From positions 26,157,616 through 26,221,615 of the forward strand of contig NC_061869.1 in NCBI RefSeq assembly GCF_907164915.1: a stretch of DNA of 64,000 bases. The letters are read 5' to 3'. The notes under the pieces were generated by a model, which saw only the letters and a list, made by a program, of their open reading frames with translations, was not told the DNA's origin and ran no database searches. How positions within the stretch are numbered: the stretch's first letter is position 1; each line of letters begins with the position of its first letter. Shown in pieces: positions 1 through 11,819 of the stretch. This DNA comes from Impatiens glandulifera. Its lineage: Eukaryota > Streptophyta > Magnoliopsida > Ericales > Balsaminaceae. The translations under genes and the position numbers were made by a program.

Positions 1-142
1 TGATTTTAACCGATGGATGTTCTTGATTTTGCAATTATTTTCCCGGTTATCAAACTTAAATAGATATTCATTGAAGAAAGAGTACAAGATAGAAACCGAT
101 ACATGGATCAGTTTAGAAATATATAAGAAATAAAGATACAAC

Positions 143-844
143 TTATGTAATGACTATCCTAGAGAGCTTTTCTTCCACCCCATCCACATCAAGAATGTTC
201 GAAGGGGATGCCGGAGTACCCGGTCCAAATTCTGGATTATACTTGAGAATGAGCCGGCTTGTATGAGGGGCGTAACCGAGACCTTTCTTGGTCTGCACCA
301 TAGTCTTCAGATTTTTTAAGATGACCGATGACCAATTGATAGGCGTATTACTAACAATGTAGGTCATCATGTCAAACATTCTCTTAGAGTAGCGTTGGTT
401 CGGAGATTGGCAAATGATATATCGGTTGACAATCTCATGGAGGAGTTGGATGTGGTGGGCAAGGCGGGTTTTCAACCCGTGGTTCTCCACAGGTACCTCA
501 GTACCGGAGAAAAATTCTAAGTAATCGGTTGCTGCACTTCCCACCCTTGTTGGGAAGTCGGTAAACCCTTCTGTGGGCATGTTGAACATTTGAGCAAATT
601 CGTTTCCATCCAGCCAGAAGGTGTGATCTCTCACTGTAGAAACAATGTAGTTTCCTCTTATACAGGCATTTCTGAAGAAGTTAATGACGTCTAGAAGAAG
701 TATGGGACCAGATTCTTCAAGAAAAGTGCGAAGACCGGTGTCAATGAGGGACTCAAACATGAGCTCCTTGGTTTCCAGGTCCCAATGTTCCATACAAGAA
801 TCGAAATCGATGCTCAAGAAATTTCTTAGAGTTCGGCTCGGCAT
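143..844 (-). CDS. Accessory gene 2 of element A, intact 233-residue protein
   Basis: An intact open frame starting at ATG 844 and ending in TAA. The protein belongs to the family found three times in elements B and D. Visible family features are an IDF motif near residue 13, a DTGLRTFL helix near residue 37, an FF motif near 57, an FAQMFNMPTEG motif near 83-93, an INWSSVI motif near 168-174, and GYAP near 190. I see no signal peptide, membrane segment or catalytic motif. The family resembles proteins annotated in plant genomes as putative plant transposon protein; its biochemical role is unknown to me. It has the same length as the D copy at 47513 and stays open although pol in the same element is broken. 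A TATA box lies about 80 bp upstream. Confidence 0.8.
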   Translation of the reverse strand: MPSRTLRNFLSIDFDSCMEHWDLETKELMFESLIDTGLRTFLEESGPILLLDVINFFRNACIRGNYIVSTVRDHTFWLDGNEFAQMFNMPTEGFTDFPTRVGSAATDYLEFFSGTEVPVENHGLKTRLAHHIQLLHEIVNRYIICQSPNQRYSKRMFDMMTYIVSNTPINWSSVILKNLKTMVQTKKGLGYAPHTSRLILKYNPEFGPGTPASPSNILDVDGVEEKLSRIVIT

Positions 845-921
845 GGTTCAAACTTTGCTAAGAGAGAGAGAGTTCAAGAGATTTTGTTTTGAGATGTGTT
901 AAGTTGATGAGGGGGTGGTTC

Positions 922-929
922 CTTATATA
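922..929 (-). promoter_or_regulatory. TATA box of accessory gene 2 (element A)
   Basis: On the minus strand this reads TATATAAG followed by GAACC, about 80 bp before the ATG at 844, with a CT-rich leader in between. The same box and flanking GAACC occur before the D copy at 47426. The rest of the 845-1283 spacer shows no gene. Confidence 0.6.
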
Positions 930-1283
930 GATCCAAATTTGGAGGGAAAATATCAACATTTAATGTTGAATATCAGTTTTGTCTTATTAATGAAGAGAAT
1001 ATTTATGTTTTCAAAACGTATTGGGAAGGGGTTACTTTTGACCGGTTGCGGAGCTCGAGGTAAGGAATCTAGTTCAAAAATAACTAAGTTAGTTGGATAG
1101 TAATTACTCATGTAGTTGGGAGTTGAATGTTACTTTTCATTAATGACGGATGCTACAAGAAACCGGAAAAGTAACCGATTAAAACCAAAGATAACATAAG
1201 CCAAGCCGAAATGATCATAAAGGAGTTGAACAAAGATACAACCGGTGCGTACAGCAAAATGACCGGTTGTAGGAAGGAGTGAC

Positions 1284-2045
1284 TTAATATCCGTTGGAGT
1301 TGGTGTGACCGTTGGAGTTGATGTGGCGGTTCCTCCTCTTCCAAGCTTTTTCAAACCGCTCATAAAATGAGTTAGTGACTTCTTTTGTGATTACCTGGGC
1401 CTGGTTCAACCCTTTGCCCGGACAGGGTGGAACTCCAAGCTCCAGAAGTAGACAGCTTAGTTGAGGAACGAGACCAATTGTTCGAACGCCAATCATCCAG
1501 ATTAGGACGTCGAACAACACCCTTGACCAGTTGACCGGCGTACCCGTGGTTATAGCGACCATCATGTTGAAAGTTGCGGTACAATAGGTGTTGGTCACAT
1601 CCCTTCCTAGGATGCCTCGATCGATCACATCGTTGAGAAGCTGGTACTCAGCTCTCAACTGTGATTTGGCACCGTGGTCATCAACTGGTTGATTTGACCG
1701 AGCAAAGGTTAAGGAGATTTCGGCCTTTAGTTCAGCCGGAACATTGAGGTCGGTCAGCCCTTGCTTCGGTAAGTCGAAGCATCTTGCAAAATCGCTTTCG
1801 GTGAAGTCGAATACAATTCCTCCCACTTTTGACTAAATATGTGTGTCAAAGTGAGGAGTTCCTCGAAAAATCCTGGCATTGTAAAAGAATTCCAGGACAG
1901 ATTCCGGGTAGATGACATGTTTGTCATCTAGAAAGTGCTGGAGACCGGTGTCTTCAAGTGACTTAATCATCTTGAAGACATCGTAGTGTTTAGTACTTAG
2001 AGTAGATTTGAAATCCACTTGAAGGATGTTTGGAAACTGACACAT
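1284..2045 (-). pseudogene. Accessory gene 1 of element A, broken by one in-frame stop
   Basis: The frame starts at ATG 2045 and is continuous to 1284 except for a TAG near 1835-1833, about codon 71. Without it the product would be about 253 residues. The N-terminal part carries QVDF, EDTGLQHFL and EFF motifs. The C-terminal part carries FARCFDLPKQGLTDL, TPVNWSRVLF and a run of GL-PQLS. These are the same positions as in accessory genes 2 and 3, so the three are paralogues. The D copy at 46357 is nearly identical at the N-terminus but broken elsewhere. Function unknown. Confidence 0.75.
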
Positions 2046-2104
2046 TTTGTCTTAGTGACAGAATAAGTTATATCTTGTGATTGTTTTGTTTAAGGTTTGC
2101 CTAA

Positions 2105-2112
2105 CTTATATA
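2105..2112 (-). promoter_or_regulatory. TATA box of accessory gene 1 (element A)
   Basis: Minus-strand TATATAAG about 60 bp before ATG 2045. The surrounding sequence (TCCACTA before, TTAGGC after) recurs before the D copy at 46289. The spacer 2113-2558 holds no gene but is shared with D 45840-46280, so it is an old conserved part of the element. Confidence 0.6.
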
Positions 2113-2558
2113 CTAGTGGAGGGATGATCTTATTATCCAGTGTGTCACAGATAATGATGTCTATTAATCATAGGATAAAGTATTTTGCATGAAATAAGCA
2201 TGTCTACAGCCTAGGATGTTGGTCATAGGCCTGGACGGTGAAATATATCGTATCTTCACGTGTTTTGAGGTGTGACCGATTTTACTTTGAAAAGACAATT
2301 TTTCAGAACAGGTACTTTTAAACACAGATAATTATTCCACTTTTATTTGGAGGCCAAATAATCCTAAGTAAACTACTTCCAAGCCGGTTGGTTTTCAGTC
2401 ATTCGTTTCGATGCGGTTAATTGGTGCATGCACTAAGTAACCGGTCGGTTTACTCTAACTGATGGACCAGGCGGTTTTTCCATAGATACCTTGGTGAATT
2501 TGGAATCCGATAATTTAGGAGGAACTACTGGTTTTGTCTGTCCAAACCAGTTTCCCTT

Positions 2559-5500
2559 TTAAGCATCTTTAGAAATGATCTGACTAATGTCGGTTAAGCC
2601 GAGTGTGAGTCTGAATTGAGAAAACTTAGCTTCCTGTAGAGGCTTTGTGAAGATATCGGCTACTTGTTGATCTGTCGATACGTATTCCAGCCGGATATGC
2701 TTCAGCATGACATGTTCTTGAATGAAGTGGTGCCTTATGTCAATGTGCTTGGTTCTAGAGTGTAGAACCGGATTGTAGGTGATCGTTATGGCACTTGTGT
2801 TATCACAGAAGATTGGAGACTCTTCGGCTGTGATACCGAAATCCTTCAGTTGTTGTTGGATCTAAAGAAGTTGTGAACAGCAACTTCCGGCTGCCAGGTA
2901 TTCTTCTTCTGCGGTTGATGTGGCAACTGATGTTTGTTTCTTGTTGTTCCATGAAACAAGCCGATCACCTAGGAATTGGAATGTTCCGCTTGTTCTTTTT
3001 CTATCAACCTTGCAACCTGCATAGTCTGCATCTGAGTAACTTGTGAGGTTAAAAGATGAGTCATTTGGATACCACAAGCCGATGTCAGGAGTTCCTTTTA
3101 GGTATTTCAAGATTCTCTTTGCGGCTGTATAGTGAGACTGTTTAGGATTAGCCTGGAATCTTCCACACACGCCGACTGCAAATAGAATATCCGATCTACT
3201 TACTGTCAGATATAGAAGAGAACCGATGATGCCTCGGTAAGCGGTCAGGTCTACTGCTTGACCGTCATCATCTTTATCCAATTTGACCGATGAGCTCATT
3301 GGAGCGGCTGAGGAGCATGTGTCCATCCCAAATTTCTTTAGAAGTTCCTTAGTGTACTTGGGGTTGGCTTATGAAAGTTCCTTCTTCGAGTTGCTTAACC
3401 TGAAGACCTAGGAAGAAACTCAATTCTCCCATCATACTCATTTCAAATTTGTTAGTCATCAGGGTGGAGAATTTATCACATAACTTAGGATCGGTTGAAC
3501 CGAAGATGATATCATCTACATATATTTGAACAAGTAGGATATGTTCCTTCTTCTCAAATTTAAAAAGTGTTTTGTCCACCGAACTGATGGTGAAATCATG
3601 TTTTAACAAGAATGTGGTTAGTGTGTCATACCAGGCTCTAGGAGCTTGCTTTAGACCGTATAAAGCTTTGTTTAACCGGTATACATGGTTGGGTAGTTCA
3701 GCATTTTTGAAACCGGGTGGTTGTTCAACATATACCTCTTCACGTAGGTCACCATTCAAAAATGCACTTTTAACATCCATTTGAAAAACTTTAAAGTTTT
3801 TGAATGCAGCAAAGGCTAGAAAAATCCTAATAGCTTCAATCCTAGCTACATGGGCAAATGATTCTTCAAAATCAATGCCTTCTTCCTGTTTGTATCCTTG
3901 TGCCACTAATCTGGCTTTGTTCCTCGTGACCAAACCGTCTTCATTGAGTTTATTTCTAAATACCCATCTTGTTCCTATGATCGGTTGATCTTTCGGTCTA
4001 CGGACTAGGTACTAGACTTTATTACTCTCAAACATGTTTAACTCTTCTTGCATTCCCAAGATCCAATCCGGATCTGACAATGCTTCATCCACTCTTTCGG
4101 CTCAATCTGGGATATGAAAGCGGAATTGAAGTATTCCTCCAGGATTTGACGCCTAGTTCGAACGGGTTCTGAAGGGTCACCTATATTTAGCTCAGGAGGA
4201 TGATTGGTGTTTCTTTTGAGGTTCGGTTCAGGAATGTCTACCAAATTACCATTTACTTGATCAAGACTAGATATATCGGTAGGCTGAACATAAATTTCAG
4301 ACCGACCGATTTCCTCGGTTTGGACCGAAGTGTCAGCTTCCTATCGTGGGACAGCTTGATCCGGCTGGGTTTCATCATTACCCATTTGGTCATGGACAAA
4401 TCGTCTAAAAACCGTAATATCATCTTCACTATCAGAATGGATATTGTTGTTTTCCAATCTATTGTGTAGGTCAAAGCATGATGCAGTGTTGCTTTCAACC
4501 GATTCATCGAAAACAACATGAAGTGATTCCTCCACGGTTAAAGTTCTATTATTATACACTCTATATGTTTTACTCACAGCTGAGTAACCTAACATGATCC
4601 CAGTATCGGATTTTGCATCAAAAGAAGATAGATAGGTTTTGCCATTTATGTGAATGTAGCTTTTACAACCGAAAATCTTAAGATACCTAAGATTAGGAAC
4701 CCTATTAAAGTATACCTCATAAGGTGTTTTATTGTGAAACTTGTTGATCAAAGACCGGTTTTGTGTGTGACATGTAGTATTGATAGCCTCAGCCCAGAAT
4801 TTCTGAGCAATGTCCGAATCGGCTATCATGGACCGTGCGGCTTCCTTGAGAGTTCGGTTTCTTCTCTCGTCCATGTCGTTCTGTTGAGGAGTCCTAGCAC
4901 TAGACAACTTGTGTCTGATACCGAATTCATCAAGAAATGCATTTAGAGTGCTATTTGTAAATTTAGTTCCTCTATCACTTCTAATACTATTAATGCGTGT
5001 TGATTTTTCTTTTTGCAAACGTTTAAGCAGTGTAATAAAATTTGATGCGGTTTCGCGTTTGGATGGCAAGAATATTACCCATGTATACCTAGAGTAATCG
5101 TCAACAACTACCATAGTGTAGAGCATACCTCCTAGGCTGACGACCCTGATTGGTCCAAATAAATCCATGTGAAGAAGTTCTAGGCATCGGTTAGATTGGA
5201 TGTTTCCTTTACTCTTAAAGGTTGACTTAGTTTGTTTACCCATTTGACATGCTGAACAGACCTTATCCTTATTAAACACTATGTGAGGAACTCCCTCGAC
5301 TAACTTTTTACCGCGGATATAGTTTAAGGTTTTCATGTTTAAATGGTTTAGTCTTTTATGCCATAGCCAGGTTTGATCGGTTTTAACTATCATGCAGACA
5401 GGATATTCTATTTTAGTCTTCCAGTCTACCTTGTAAATGTTTCCTAACCTATTTCCGGTTAGTAGTGTAATACCTTGAGAATTTTTAACTAAGCATGCAT

Positions 5501-5820
5501 GTTTAAGAAATTCTACAGTGTATCTAGCATCACACATTTGACTAATGCTTAGCACGTTAAAACGTAGGTTTTCAACTAGGAGTACATTATCAATTGTTGA
5601 GTTACTATGGACAATCTTACCCTTGCCCACAGTTCTACCTTTTGAGTTGTCACCAAATGTGATCAATGCTCCGGTTTCTATTCTAATGTCGGTTAGAAGG
5701 TTGTTGTTCCCGATCATATGCCTGGAGCAACTGCTATCCAAGTACCATTCAGAGTTTCATAGCCGTCTCTTCATATCTTGCAAAATATACATATTTACAA
5801 CTATTTGGTACCCACATTTA
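2559..5820 (-). pseudogene. pol: Pol polyprotein of element A (PR-IN-RT-RNaseH), decayed
   Basis: Minus-strand copia Pol. Order of parts: aspartic protease core (WYLDSSCS, where the usual DSG is DSS) near 5730; integrase zinc finger (WHKRLNHLN, then CSACQ) around 5360-5240; integrase core with HMDLFGP, IRSDRGTKF and a DERRNRTLKE block; reverse transcriptase with YVDDIIFGS near 3510; RNase H with SYSDADYAG near 3040 and a C-terminus ending near 2559. Breaks include an in-frame TAG at about 4339 between IN and RT, a one-base deletion near 4105, a TGG-to-TAG change near 4013, and another TAG near 2862. The frame starts in +1 relative to gag. Confidence 0.9.
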
Positions 5821-7593
5821 CTTGGGTCCACAAGCGATTAGTCCCTTGGGTATCCAGACTTTGACAAACTGGACAACTTTCCTAGTTAAGGTTTTAACTA
5901 ATTTCCTTGCACTCGGTTTTGAGTCTTTCTGCTTTCCTAAGAAGGCCTTATGTGGAGATGATCTTTGGTTTGTCCTATGCGGTTGTGAGTTGGCTTTCCT
6001 ATTTTTGAGCTGGTTGGCTTTCCTTTTCTCAGGGTGAAGCCATTTCTCAGAATCAGTTGGACCTACATAGGTTAGTTTGTCTTCCGTATAATAGGCAGTT
6101 AATTCCCCTTCAGCGGTTAAGGAGCTTTTGACAAAACTTATAAAGGGAAGATTATCCTTTGCGAGCCTTGTTTTGTCTAAATGTTTTTGGTTTTTGGATC
6201 TAATGTTTTTGTATCCTAGACCAAACATGCAAAAATGGTGTCTTTTATAACTACACATTTTTCTTACCATTTCACTAGATCTTTTCCATGCGGCCATTCT
6301 ATACTGGAGTCGGGCATTTTCTTCCTCGGTCAACTCTTGAACATGCTCCTTGGGATGTTCGGTCTTAGAGGATAGTTCAGGTGCTGACTCGGTTTCGAAG
6401 GTAGGGGTTTCACCAGGTTGTATGATCTGTGGTTCGGTCAAGATGGGTACTATGAGGTCGGCTCTAAAGTTGGGTTGCTTAGGTAATAAGGTTAATAGGT
6501 TCTTATACTCTACTACCATATCATTCAATGCATTATATAACTCATCTTTAGTAAATTCTTCACAAGGAGAGTCAAATACTTGTTCCTCATTTGCCATGAG
6601 GCATGTGAGTTCATCATCACTATCACTGTGAGCCCATAAGCTACCTCCATCATCGGCTATCAGTGCTTTCTGAACCTCACTTCTTTCACCGGTTTGTTGA
6701 TAGTTATTTCGGTTATTCTGATTGTCCGGTTTTCGGTCATCTCTCCTCGGTTTTCTGCATTCCCACTTGAAATGTCCCAAACAGTTGCAGTTATAACATC
6801 TTATATTAGATTTATCACCGTAGTTGTAGTTGTTTGTCGGTTGACTTCTCTTCATGAATCTCCCAAATTTCTGTGCAAGCATTGCCATGGCATCCTCGGT
6901 GAACTGTTCAGCGGTTCTGATCGGTGCAGGTACAACCGGTTCTGTAGATGTGATCAATGCTCTGGTTGAGGTTGAGGCTGAGACTTCTTCTTCAGTCCTA
7001 GATCTCATTTCAAACTCATATGCCTTAAGATCTTCAAATCCATTGTGTAGCTTCATCTAGCTTAGGCAGTTTGATTCCCTCATCACCATTGTCTTTATAT
7101 CCCATGCACTTGGAAGAGATCTTAACGCTTTCATGATGACTTCCTTGTTGTCATACCTTTTGCCAAGAGTTGCTAGCTCGTCTATCACACCTGTGAACCG
7201 GTCACTGTATTCTCTCATTGTTTCTCCCGGTCTTATCTTGATGTTTTCAAACTTCTGAGTAGCCACCATTATCTTGTTTTCCTTGGTTCTTTCATTTCCC
7301 TCATGAATCTGAATCACCGCTTCCCATGTTTCCTTTGCTGTTTTGCAATCTCTGATCTTGTAATACGTGTTTCTGTCCACACCGTTGGAGATGCGGTTTC
7401 TGGCATGGTTATCCAGATTGTTTCTTCTCCTATCTTCAGCTGTCCAATCCTTTCTGACTTTATCAATGATTATCGGTCATTCAGCTATGATGAACTGCAT
7501 CTCGTCATCCATGGTGATTAAGTGCAGGTGCATGCGTGCCTTCCAGTTGGCAAAGTCATCACCTTATAGCATTGGGGGCCTATCGAACGACAT
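5818..7593 (-). pseudogene. gag: Gag of element A, with premature stops
   Basis: Minus-strand capsid/nucleocapsid gene starting at ATG 7593. The MHLHLITMDDEMQ and EGNERTKENKIMVATQKFENI blocks are the copia Gag core, and MREYSDRFTGVIDEL and SLPSAWDIKTMVM follow. A CX2CX4HX4C zinc knuckle (CYNCNCLGHFKWEC) lies near 6800. The C-terminal end WIPKGL--CGPK stops at TAA 5818-5820. Stops at codon 10 (TAA) and near 7059 (TAG) make it a pseudogene. The D gag at 40944 is its closest relative in the window. Confidence 0.88.
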
Positions 7594-7617
7594 GCTTGCT
7601 TAAGTATTGAAACTACC

Positions 7618-7631
7618 TGGCTCTGATACCA
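7618..7631 (-). other. Primer binding site of element A
   Basis: Minus strand reads TGGTATCAGAGCCA, complementary to the 3' end of plant initiator-Met tRNA, two bases inside the LTR end. This fixes the LTR boundary and the element's orientation. Confidence 0.9.
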
Positions 7632-7633
7632 AT

Positions 7634-8857
7634 TGTTAAGATCTAGGTCGCGGTTGGGGAACATGGGTCTTGCCCGTTAGCTCGTCTCACTCAAAGGGTG
7701 GTGATTAATCCGGTTAAAGATTAACACCGGAGTTTTAATACTACACAAACTGTCACAAATCCTTGAACCAGGTTCAAGCGCAGAAGTGGTTTGTTTCAAG
7801 TTGAAGCAGCACACTTACAAGATAGGCAGAACCAGTTTTGAATAAGACAGGTTTAGAAATTGCTGGGTCGGTTTTGTAGCTTGGTAATTCTGTTTGGGTA
7901 AGATTGAGTCGGTTGGAGCGGTATTAGTATATTAGTGTAGATCGGTTATAAAGTAAAGTAAGCAGAAAGCAAGTAACAAGACAGACTTTCATGGATGTTC
8001 GGAGATAAACCTCCTACGTCACCCCTTCCTCTCGAAACCGCGAGAAGGATATTCACTAAGGAATACAAACACAATCCGATCGAGACTTATTTCCTGCTCG
8101 ATGACACTCGTACAATTTTAACCGAAATTGTAAATACACTTTTAATAAGCACTTTAAGCTTTCTAGAGATAGAGCACAATCTTTTCACTTAGGCTGTAAA
8201 ATATTCAGAACTTGTAACCCAAAAAATCCCATGTTTACTCCTCTTCAGCTCCTTCTTTTATAGGTGAAATGTGCCAACGGTCACATTTCATTTCCTTGAA
8301 TCTGATTGGTTGAGCAGAGGTTCAGTGATTCAAACCTGGCGGTCTAGTCTTCCAGTGTAGGTCAAACCGGCTAGGTTTGTCTTTTACTCAATATGGCGAC
8401 TGTTGGTTGGACAGTTGTCTGTACTTGGAAGATTGCCTTTCTAATTTATCCTGAAGTAGAAAGATCTTGTAGGACGGTCTTCTACAGCCTGCAGACCGTC
8501 CTCAAACTTGTATGAATATGGCAATACTAAGTCTGTTCCTTCGGTATCATTCTCAGCAGATACCCGAAGTATCTATTTGTTCTGGTCGGTTGTTTTTGTT
8601 AACCGGATCACTTCTGGTTTTTTCATTAGCTTCTCATTAGCCGACTGTCTAGTGATTCAGGCCTTCTGTTTTGACCGATCTTGTCTTTCTTGTTCGGTTA
8701 GGTTTTTGGTCGGTTTGATTACTTGACCAGTTGAGTTTCTTAACCGGTTGAGTTACTTGGCCTATTGAGTTGCTTGACTGGTTTCGTTGCTTGACCGTTC
8801 CTGCATAGGAAGTTTGTTTGTGTTAAGTTCTATTAACCGGTCTAATTTTATCTAACA
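7634..8857 (-). repeat. 5' LTR of element A
   Basis: 1224 bp bounded by TG and CA. Minus-strand start TGTTAGATAAAATTAGACCGG matches the 3' LTR of D at 51685. It contains the lineage-wide block GGGGTGACGTAGGAG followed by CGAACATCCA (here near 7990-8030), preceded by a short hairpin, and the GAACC-n-GGTTC inverted repeat near 7765. The short frame at 7995 is only this LTR read through. Confidence 0.85.
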
Positions 8858-8862
8858 AAATG

Positions 8863-9405
8863 TTATCGTTGTAGCTTGTATACTTAAGAAGATAGAGGAC
8901 AATTTATTTCACAAGTGAGTTCAACAAGAGAAGTAGAAATTTGAAGATCAGAGAGCTCTCTTTCTAATCAAATACTCTCTCTTTAGAAATATATTCAAGC
9001 TTTCGCCTTAGAATATTTTCTGTGAGAGAATATTTTTTATACCGAAAATTACTGTATCATTTTTCCATCATTGTGAGTTCTCTGTAAGTTGATAGAATGT
9101 CTATCAACAAGTGTTGTGTGTGTTAGGAGTTCGAAAGCAGGCATCAACTAAGTCATGACTGTTCGACTATGTTGTGTACAAGTGTTGTTGTATTTAACCA
9201 AATCTTTTAGTGAATACTTTTCTCAAGGTTGAGAACAGTATCCTTCTTGAAATCGAGAAAAAGGGGTGATGTAGAAGAGTTTTCTCCGAACATCCATAAA
9301 ATCCTTTGTGTCTTGTGTTTCGTTCTTCCATTTTCACTTTCTTATTATTGTCCAAAACTATGTTTGTTGCTTCAAATCGAAACAAACAATTCCGCACTAG
9401 AATAA
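8863..9405 (+). repeat. Old Sirevirus LTR fragment (R-U5 part)
   Basis: Plus-oriented sequence with the lineage block: a CTTCTTGAAATCGAGAA hairpin, AAAAAGGGGTGATGTAGAAGAG, then TCCGAACATCCATAAA (9240-9300), and further on the TTGCTTCAAATCGAAACAAAC block near 9370. It lacks the start and end of an LTR. Element A may have inserted into it at 8858. Confidence 0.7.
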
Positions 9406-10039
9406 TTAAATATTTGTGAAGTTGAAATAAAATAAAGATTCTTGAAAAATAAAGGTTGCAAGCCATTAAAAAATACAAATTATGTTATTATTGGTCAATA
9501 CAAGTAAATTTGTGTTATTGTTTCACTTGTATTTACAGCATCAATAGAAGTGAAACGAGCTTCACTATAAACATAAACAACTTATAGTAATAAAGAAATA
9601 TTATATTTCACATCATTGTTGTTGTTTGGTTCCTGAATATTAAAAAAAAATACAACATTTTTAGTTGTTAGTTCTCACAAAAATAAAATAGAACTGAACA
9701 TTTCGTTACGTCTAGATTTTTTGAAAAACGTAACATTGTCACCCTAGAATCATTAAGTAATGGTTTACGGAGGATTTTTTTTGCTGTGATGATACGTGAA
9801 ATATGTTTCCGACATAAATAAGTAAACTTCTTCTTCACCGGAACTACTTTCTGGCAAATTGTATTGAGAGATAAAAATCGAAATCGTACTAAAGTAATTG
9901 GAATAGATATTGAGGATTGATGTGAAATTATCATGATAAATGTAGTGACTAGAGGGAAAATATTTTGTTGATTATTTAATTAAAATCATAATTATAAATT
10001 AATCAATAAAACATTTTCTTATAAATATGAAAAATACTA
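9406..10039. other. AT-rich stretch, nothing recognised
   Basis: No gene, RNA or repeat that I can name. The minus-strand frame at 9668-9934 has no recognisable content and biased AT-rich composition. Confidence 0.5.
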
Positions 10040-10340
10040 TATATTGTCAAGTGAAGTTTGATTCACTTATATTAACAATGTAAATATAAGTAAATTGCTA
10101 CCGAGTGAAGTTAACTTCACTTTTATTTATGTTTCTAATAGATGTGAAGCAAATGCTATCGAGTGAAGATTGATTCAATTGTACGTATGTTGCTAATAGA
10201 ATTTAAGCAAACGCTATCGAGTGAAGATTTATTCACTTTTATTTATGCCACTACTAAAGTCAAGCAAGCGCTATTGTGTGAAGATTTCTTTACTTATATC
10301 TATGCTACTAATAGAACTTAAGCAATTGCTAACATCGTTA
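10040..10340. repeat. Degenerate tandem repeat, about 60-bp unit
   Basis: About five diverged copies of a unit built around GCTATCGAGTGAAGATT, then TTCACTTTTATTTATG, then CTAATAGAA-TTAAGCAA. Copies begin near 10042, 10105, 10160, 10215 and 10270. It lies just upstream of the element C LTR and may be part of it. Confidence 0.6.
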
Positions 10341-10399
10341 ATAGAAATAACATCACTAACATTATTTATGCTTTTACATTAATAAGTTAATGATTTTAC

Positions 10400-10721
10400 A
10401 TGAAAATTACAATTAGAATCCCACATCGGAAGATGATGGGAGTGAAAGAAATTTCTTATTATATAAAAGAAACTATATTCACATTTAGAATAAATCCCAC
10501 ATCGGAAGATGATGGGAGTTGAGGAAGTTTCTTAGTGTATAAAAGAAACTCTCCCCTCTTAGGTTTATTGCACCCAATACTTGTATCTCTTCTTCCTTAT
10601 TAATTGATAGCCTTAGTGCTCGGAGATGTAGACAATATTTTGGCTGAACTCCGTTATAAAATTTTGTTAGTGTATTCTTTCATTTGTTTATTCTTTTTTT
10701 CTGTCAGGGTTTTTCCAAACA
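10400..10721 (+). repeat. 3' portion of element C's 5' LTR
   Basis: Ends CCAAACA directly before a primer binding site. It holds two copies of TCCCACATCGGAAGATGATG (10431 and 10506), each followed about 30-40 bp later by ATATAAAAGAAACT or TGTATAAAAGAAACT, so it has two promoter-like units. The TCCCACATCGG motif next to a TATA box is common in plant copia LTRs of the Tork type. The left end could not be placed. Confidence 0.55.
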
Positions 10722-11124
10722 ATTGGTATCAGAGCCGAAGGTTTGTCATTGGCATGGCGGTTGAGTCTTCAAAAAGGGTATCAACTCCTTTTTCATCCTG
10801 GATGAGGAAATCGATGTTGAATTTGGAGTTTGTGGTGGAAATCTTTCATGGAACTAGGCATTTCGACATTTGACTAGGTGAGGTTATAGATTATCTTTTT
10901 CAGTAGGATCTAGATGTTTCTATTGAGGTCAGAAAGCCAGATGGTATAGAATAAAGAGAATGGAGTATCATGAATCGGTTGGAGTGCAGAACAATTCGAT
11001 CATGTCTGTTTAGAGAGAAAAAGTATGTTGTGAATAACGAAACTTTTGCACAGATACTGTGACTAGCATTGGAGGACAAATTTCTGAATAAGAGTATTCA
11101 AAATAATCTCCTTATGAAGAAGTG
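10722..11124 (+). mobile_element. Element C, left part: primer site and start of gag (older Tork-like copia)
   Basis: TGGTATCAGAGC at 10724-10735 is the primer binding site. A gag-like region opens at ATG 10754 (MAVESSKR) and is soon broken by stops. The last readable stretch before 11124 encodes LEDKFLNKSIQNNLLMKK in a broken frame. Element B is inserted here; the gag resumes at 25248. Five bases AAGTG (11120-11124) are the left target duplication of B. Confidence 0.7.
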
Positions 11125-11811
11125 TGATAGAAAAATTAAGTAAGTTAATTTTCTTAAAACCGGCCACACATTACAATTTTTGAATATTTATTCTAAATAA
11201 TCAAAAAGGGAGAAATTGATAGAAAAATTAAGCAGATTAATTTTTGAACCGGCCAAATAAACTAAACAGAGATTAATCTTCATGTGCAGGTACTTAACAA
11301 ACCAGAACCGGTTGAGGCATCAAAAACCGGTTGCTACTACTTCAAAGAAATCAGCCTCAAGTGATCGAGTTAAAAGATCACAGGAATCGGCTTCACCTTC
11401 TCAAAGCAACCGGTTAACGAAGAACAAAAGATTACACTCCAACCGGATCATAATGCACAAGACACAGAAACCGGACAGTACAGATCAAAAGTCAGAAGAT
11501 TCAAATCTCAAGAGTGACGTACCATGACGGAAGAAACGTGTCTTGAAAGAATAAAAGAAGATCAGATCCGATCAGAAGCATGCGAGGAAAGCAATGTTGC
11601 TTTGCTGATCCGATGCTGACGGCCGGAAGCGGATGTTCAACACGTGTATCAATCTGAAAACCGGCTATGTCATCATATGCTCAGAGTCACCTGCATGAAT
11701 GCCAGGTGTTGAGGAAATTGAAACGTGCAAGCAACCCTTCTGCAAATAGGCGTGCTAATGATCAACCAATCCGCAAGAGAGAGAAGAAAGTAACCGTTGG
11801 CTACTTTCACC

Positions 11812-11819
11812 TATAAAAG
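11812..11819 (+). promoter_or_regulatory. TATA box of the element B LTR promoter
   Basis: TATAAAAG in a GC-neutral context, upstream of the conserved R-U5 block at 12063. The identical box is in the 3' LTR at 24597-24604. Transcription should start about 30 bp downstream, which would put the U3/R border near 11845. Confidence 0.7.

Larger units (their letters stand above)
1..8857 (-). mobile_element. Element A: Sirevirus-like Ty1/copia retrotransposon, cut by window start
   Basis: Read on the minus strand the order is 5' LTR (8857-7634), primer binding site, gag, pol, accessory gene 1 and accessory gene 2. A third accessory gene and the 3' LTR would lie left of base 1. The PR-IN-RT-RNaseH order marks Ty1/copia. 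The extra genes after pol and the zinc-knuckle Gag fit the Sirevirus lineage. It is closest to element D, sharing pol, both accessory genes and spacer sequence. The first five bases right of the LTR are AAATG; the matching duplication is outside the window. Gag and pol contain several stops, so the copy is not autonomous as it stands. Confidence 0.9.

Noticed and set aside
9194..9478. Minus-strand 94-codon frame as a host gene
   Set aside because: It overlaps the recognisable LTR block in the other orientation and shows no protein family features.
11282..11527. 81-codon frame inside the B LTR, repeated at 24067
   Set aside because: It lies in U3 upstream of the LTR promoter and is duplicated only because LTRs are; no family motif and low-complexity content.
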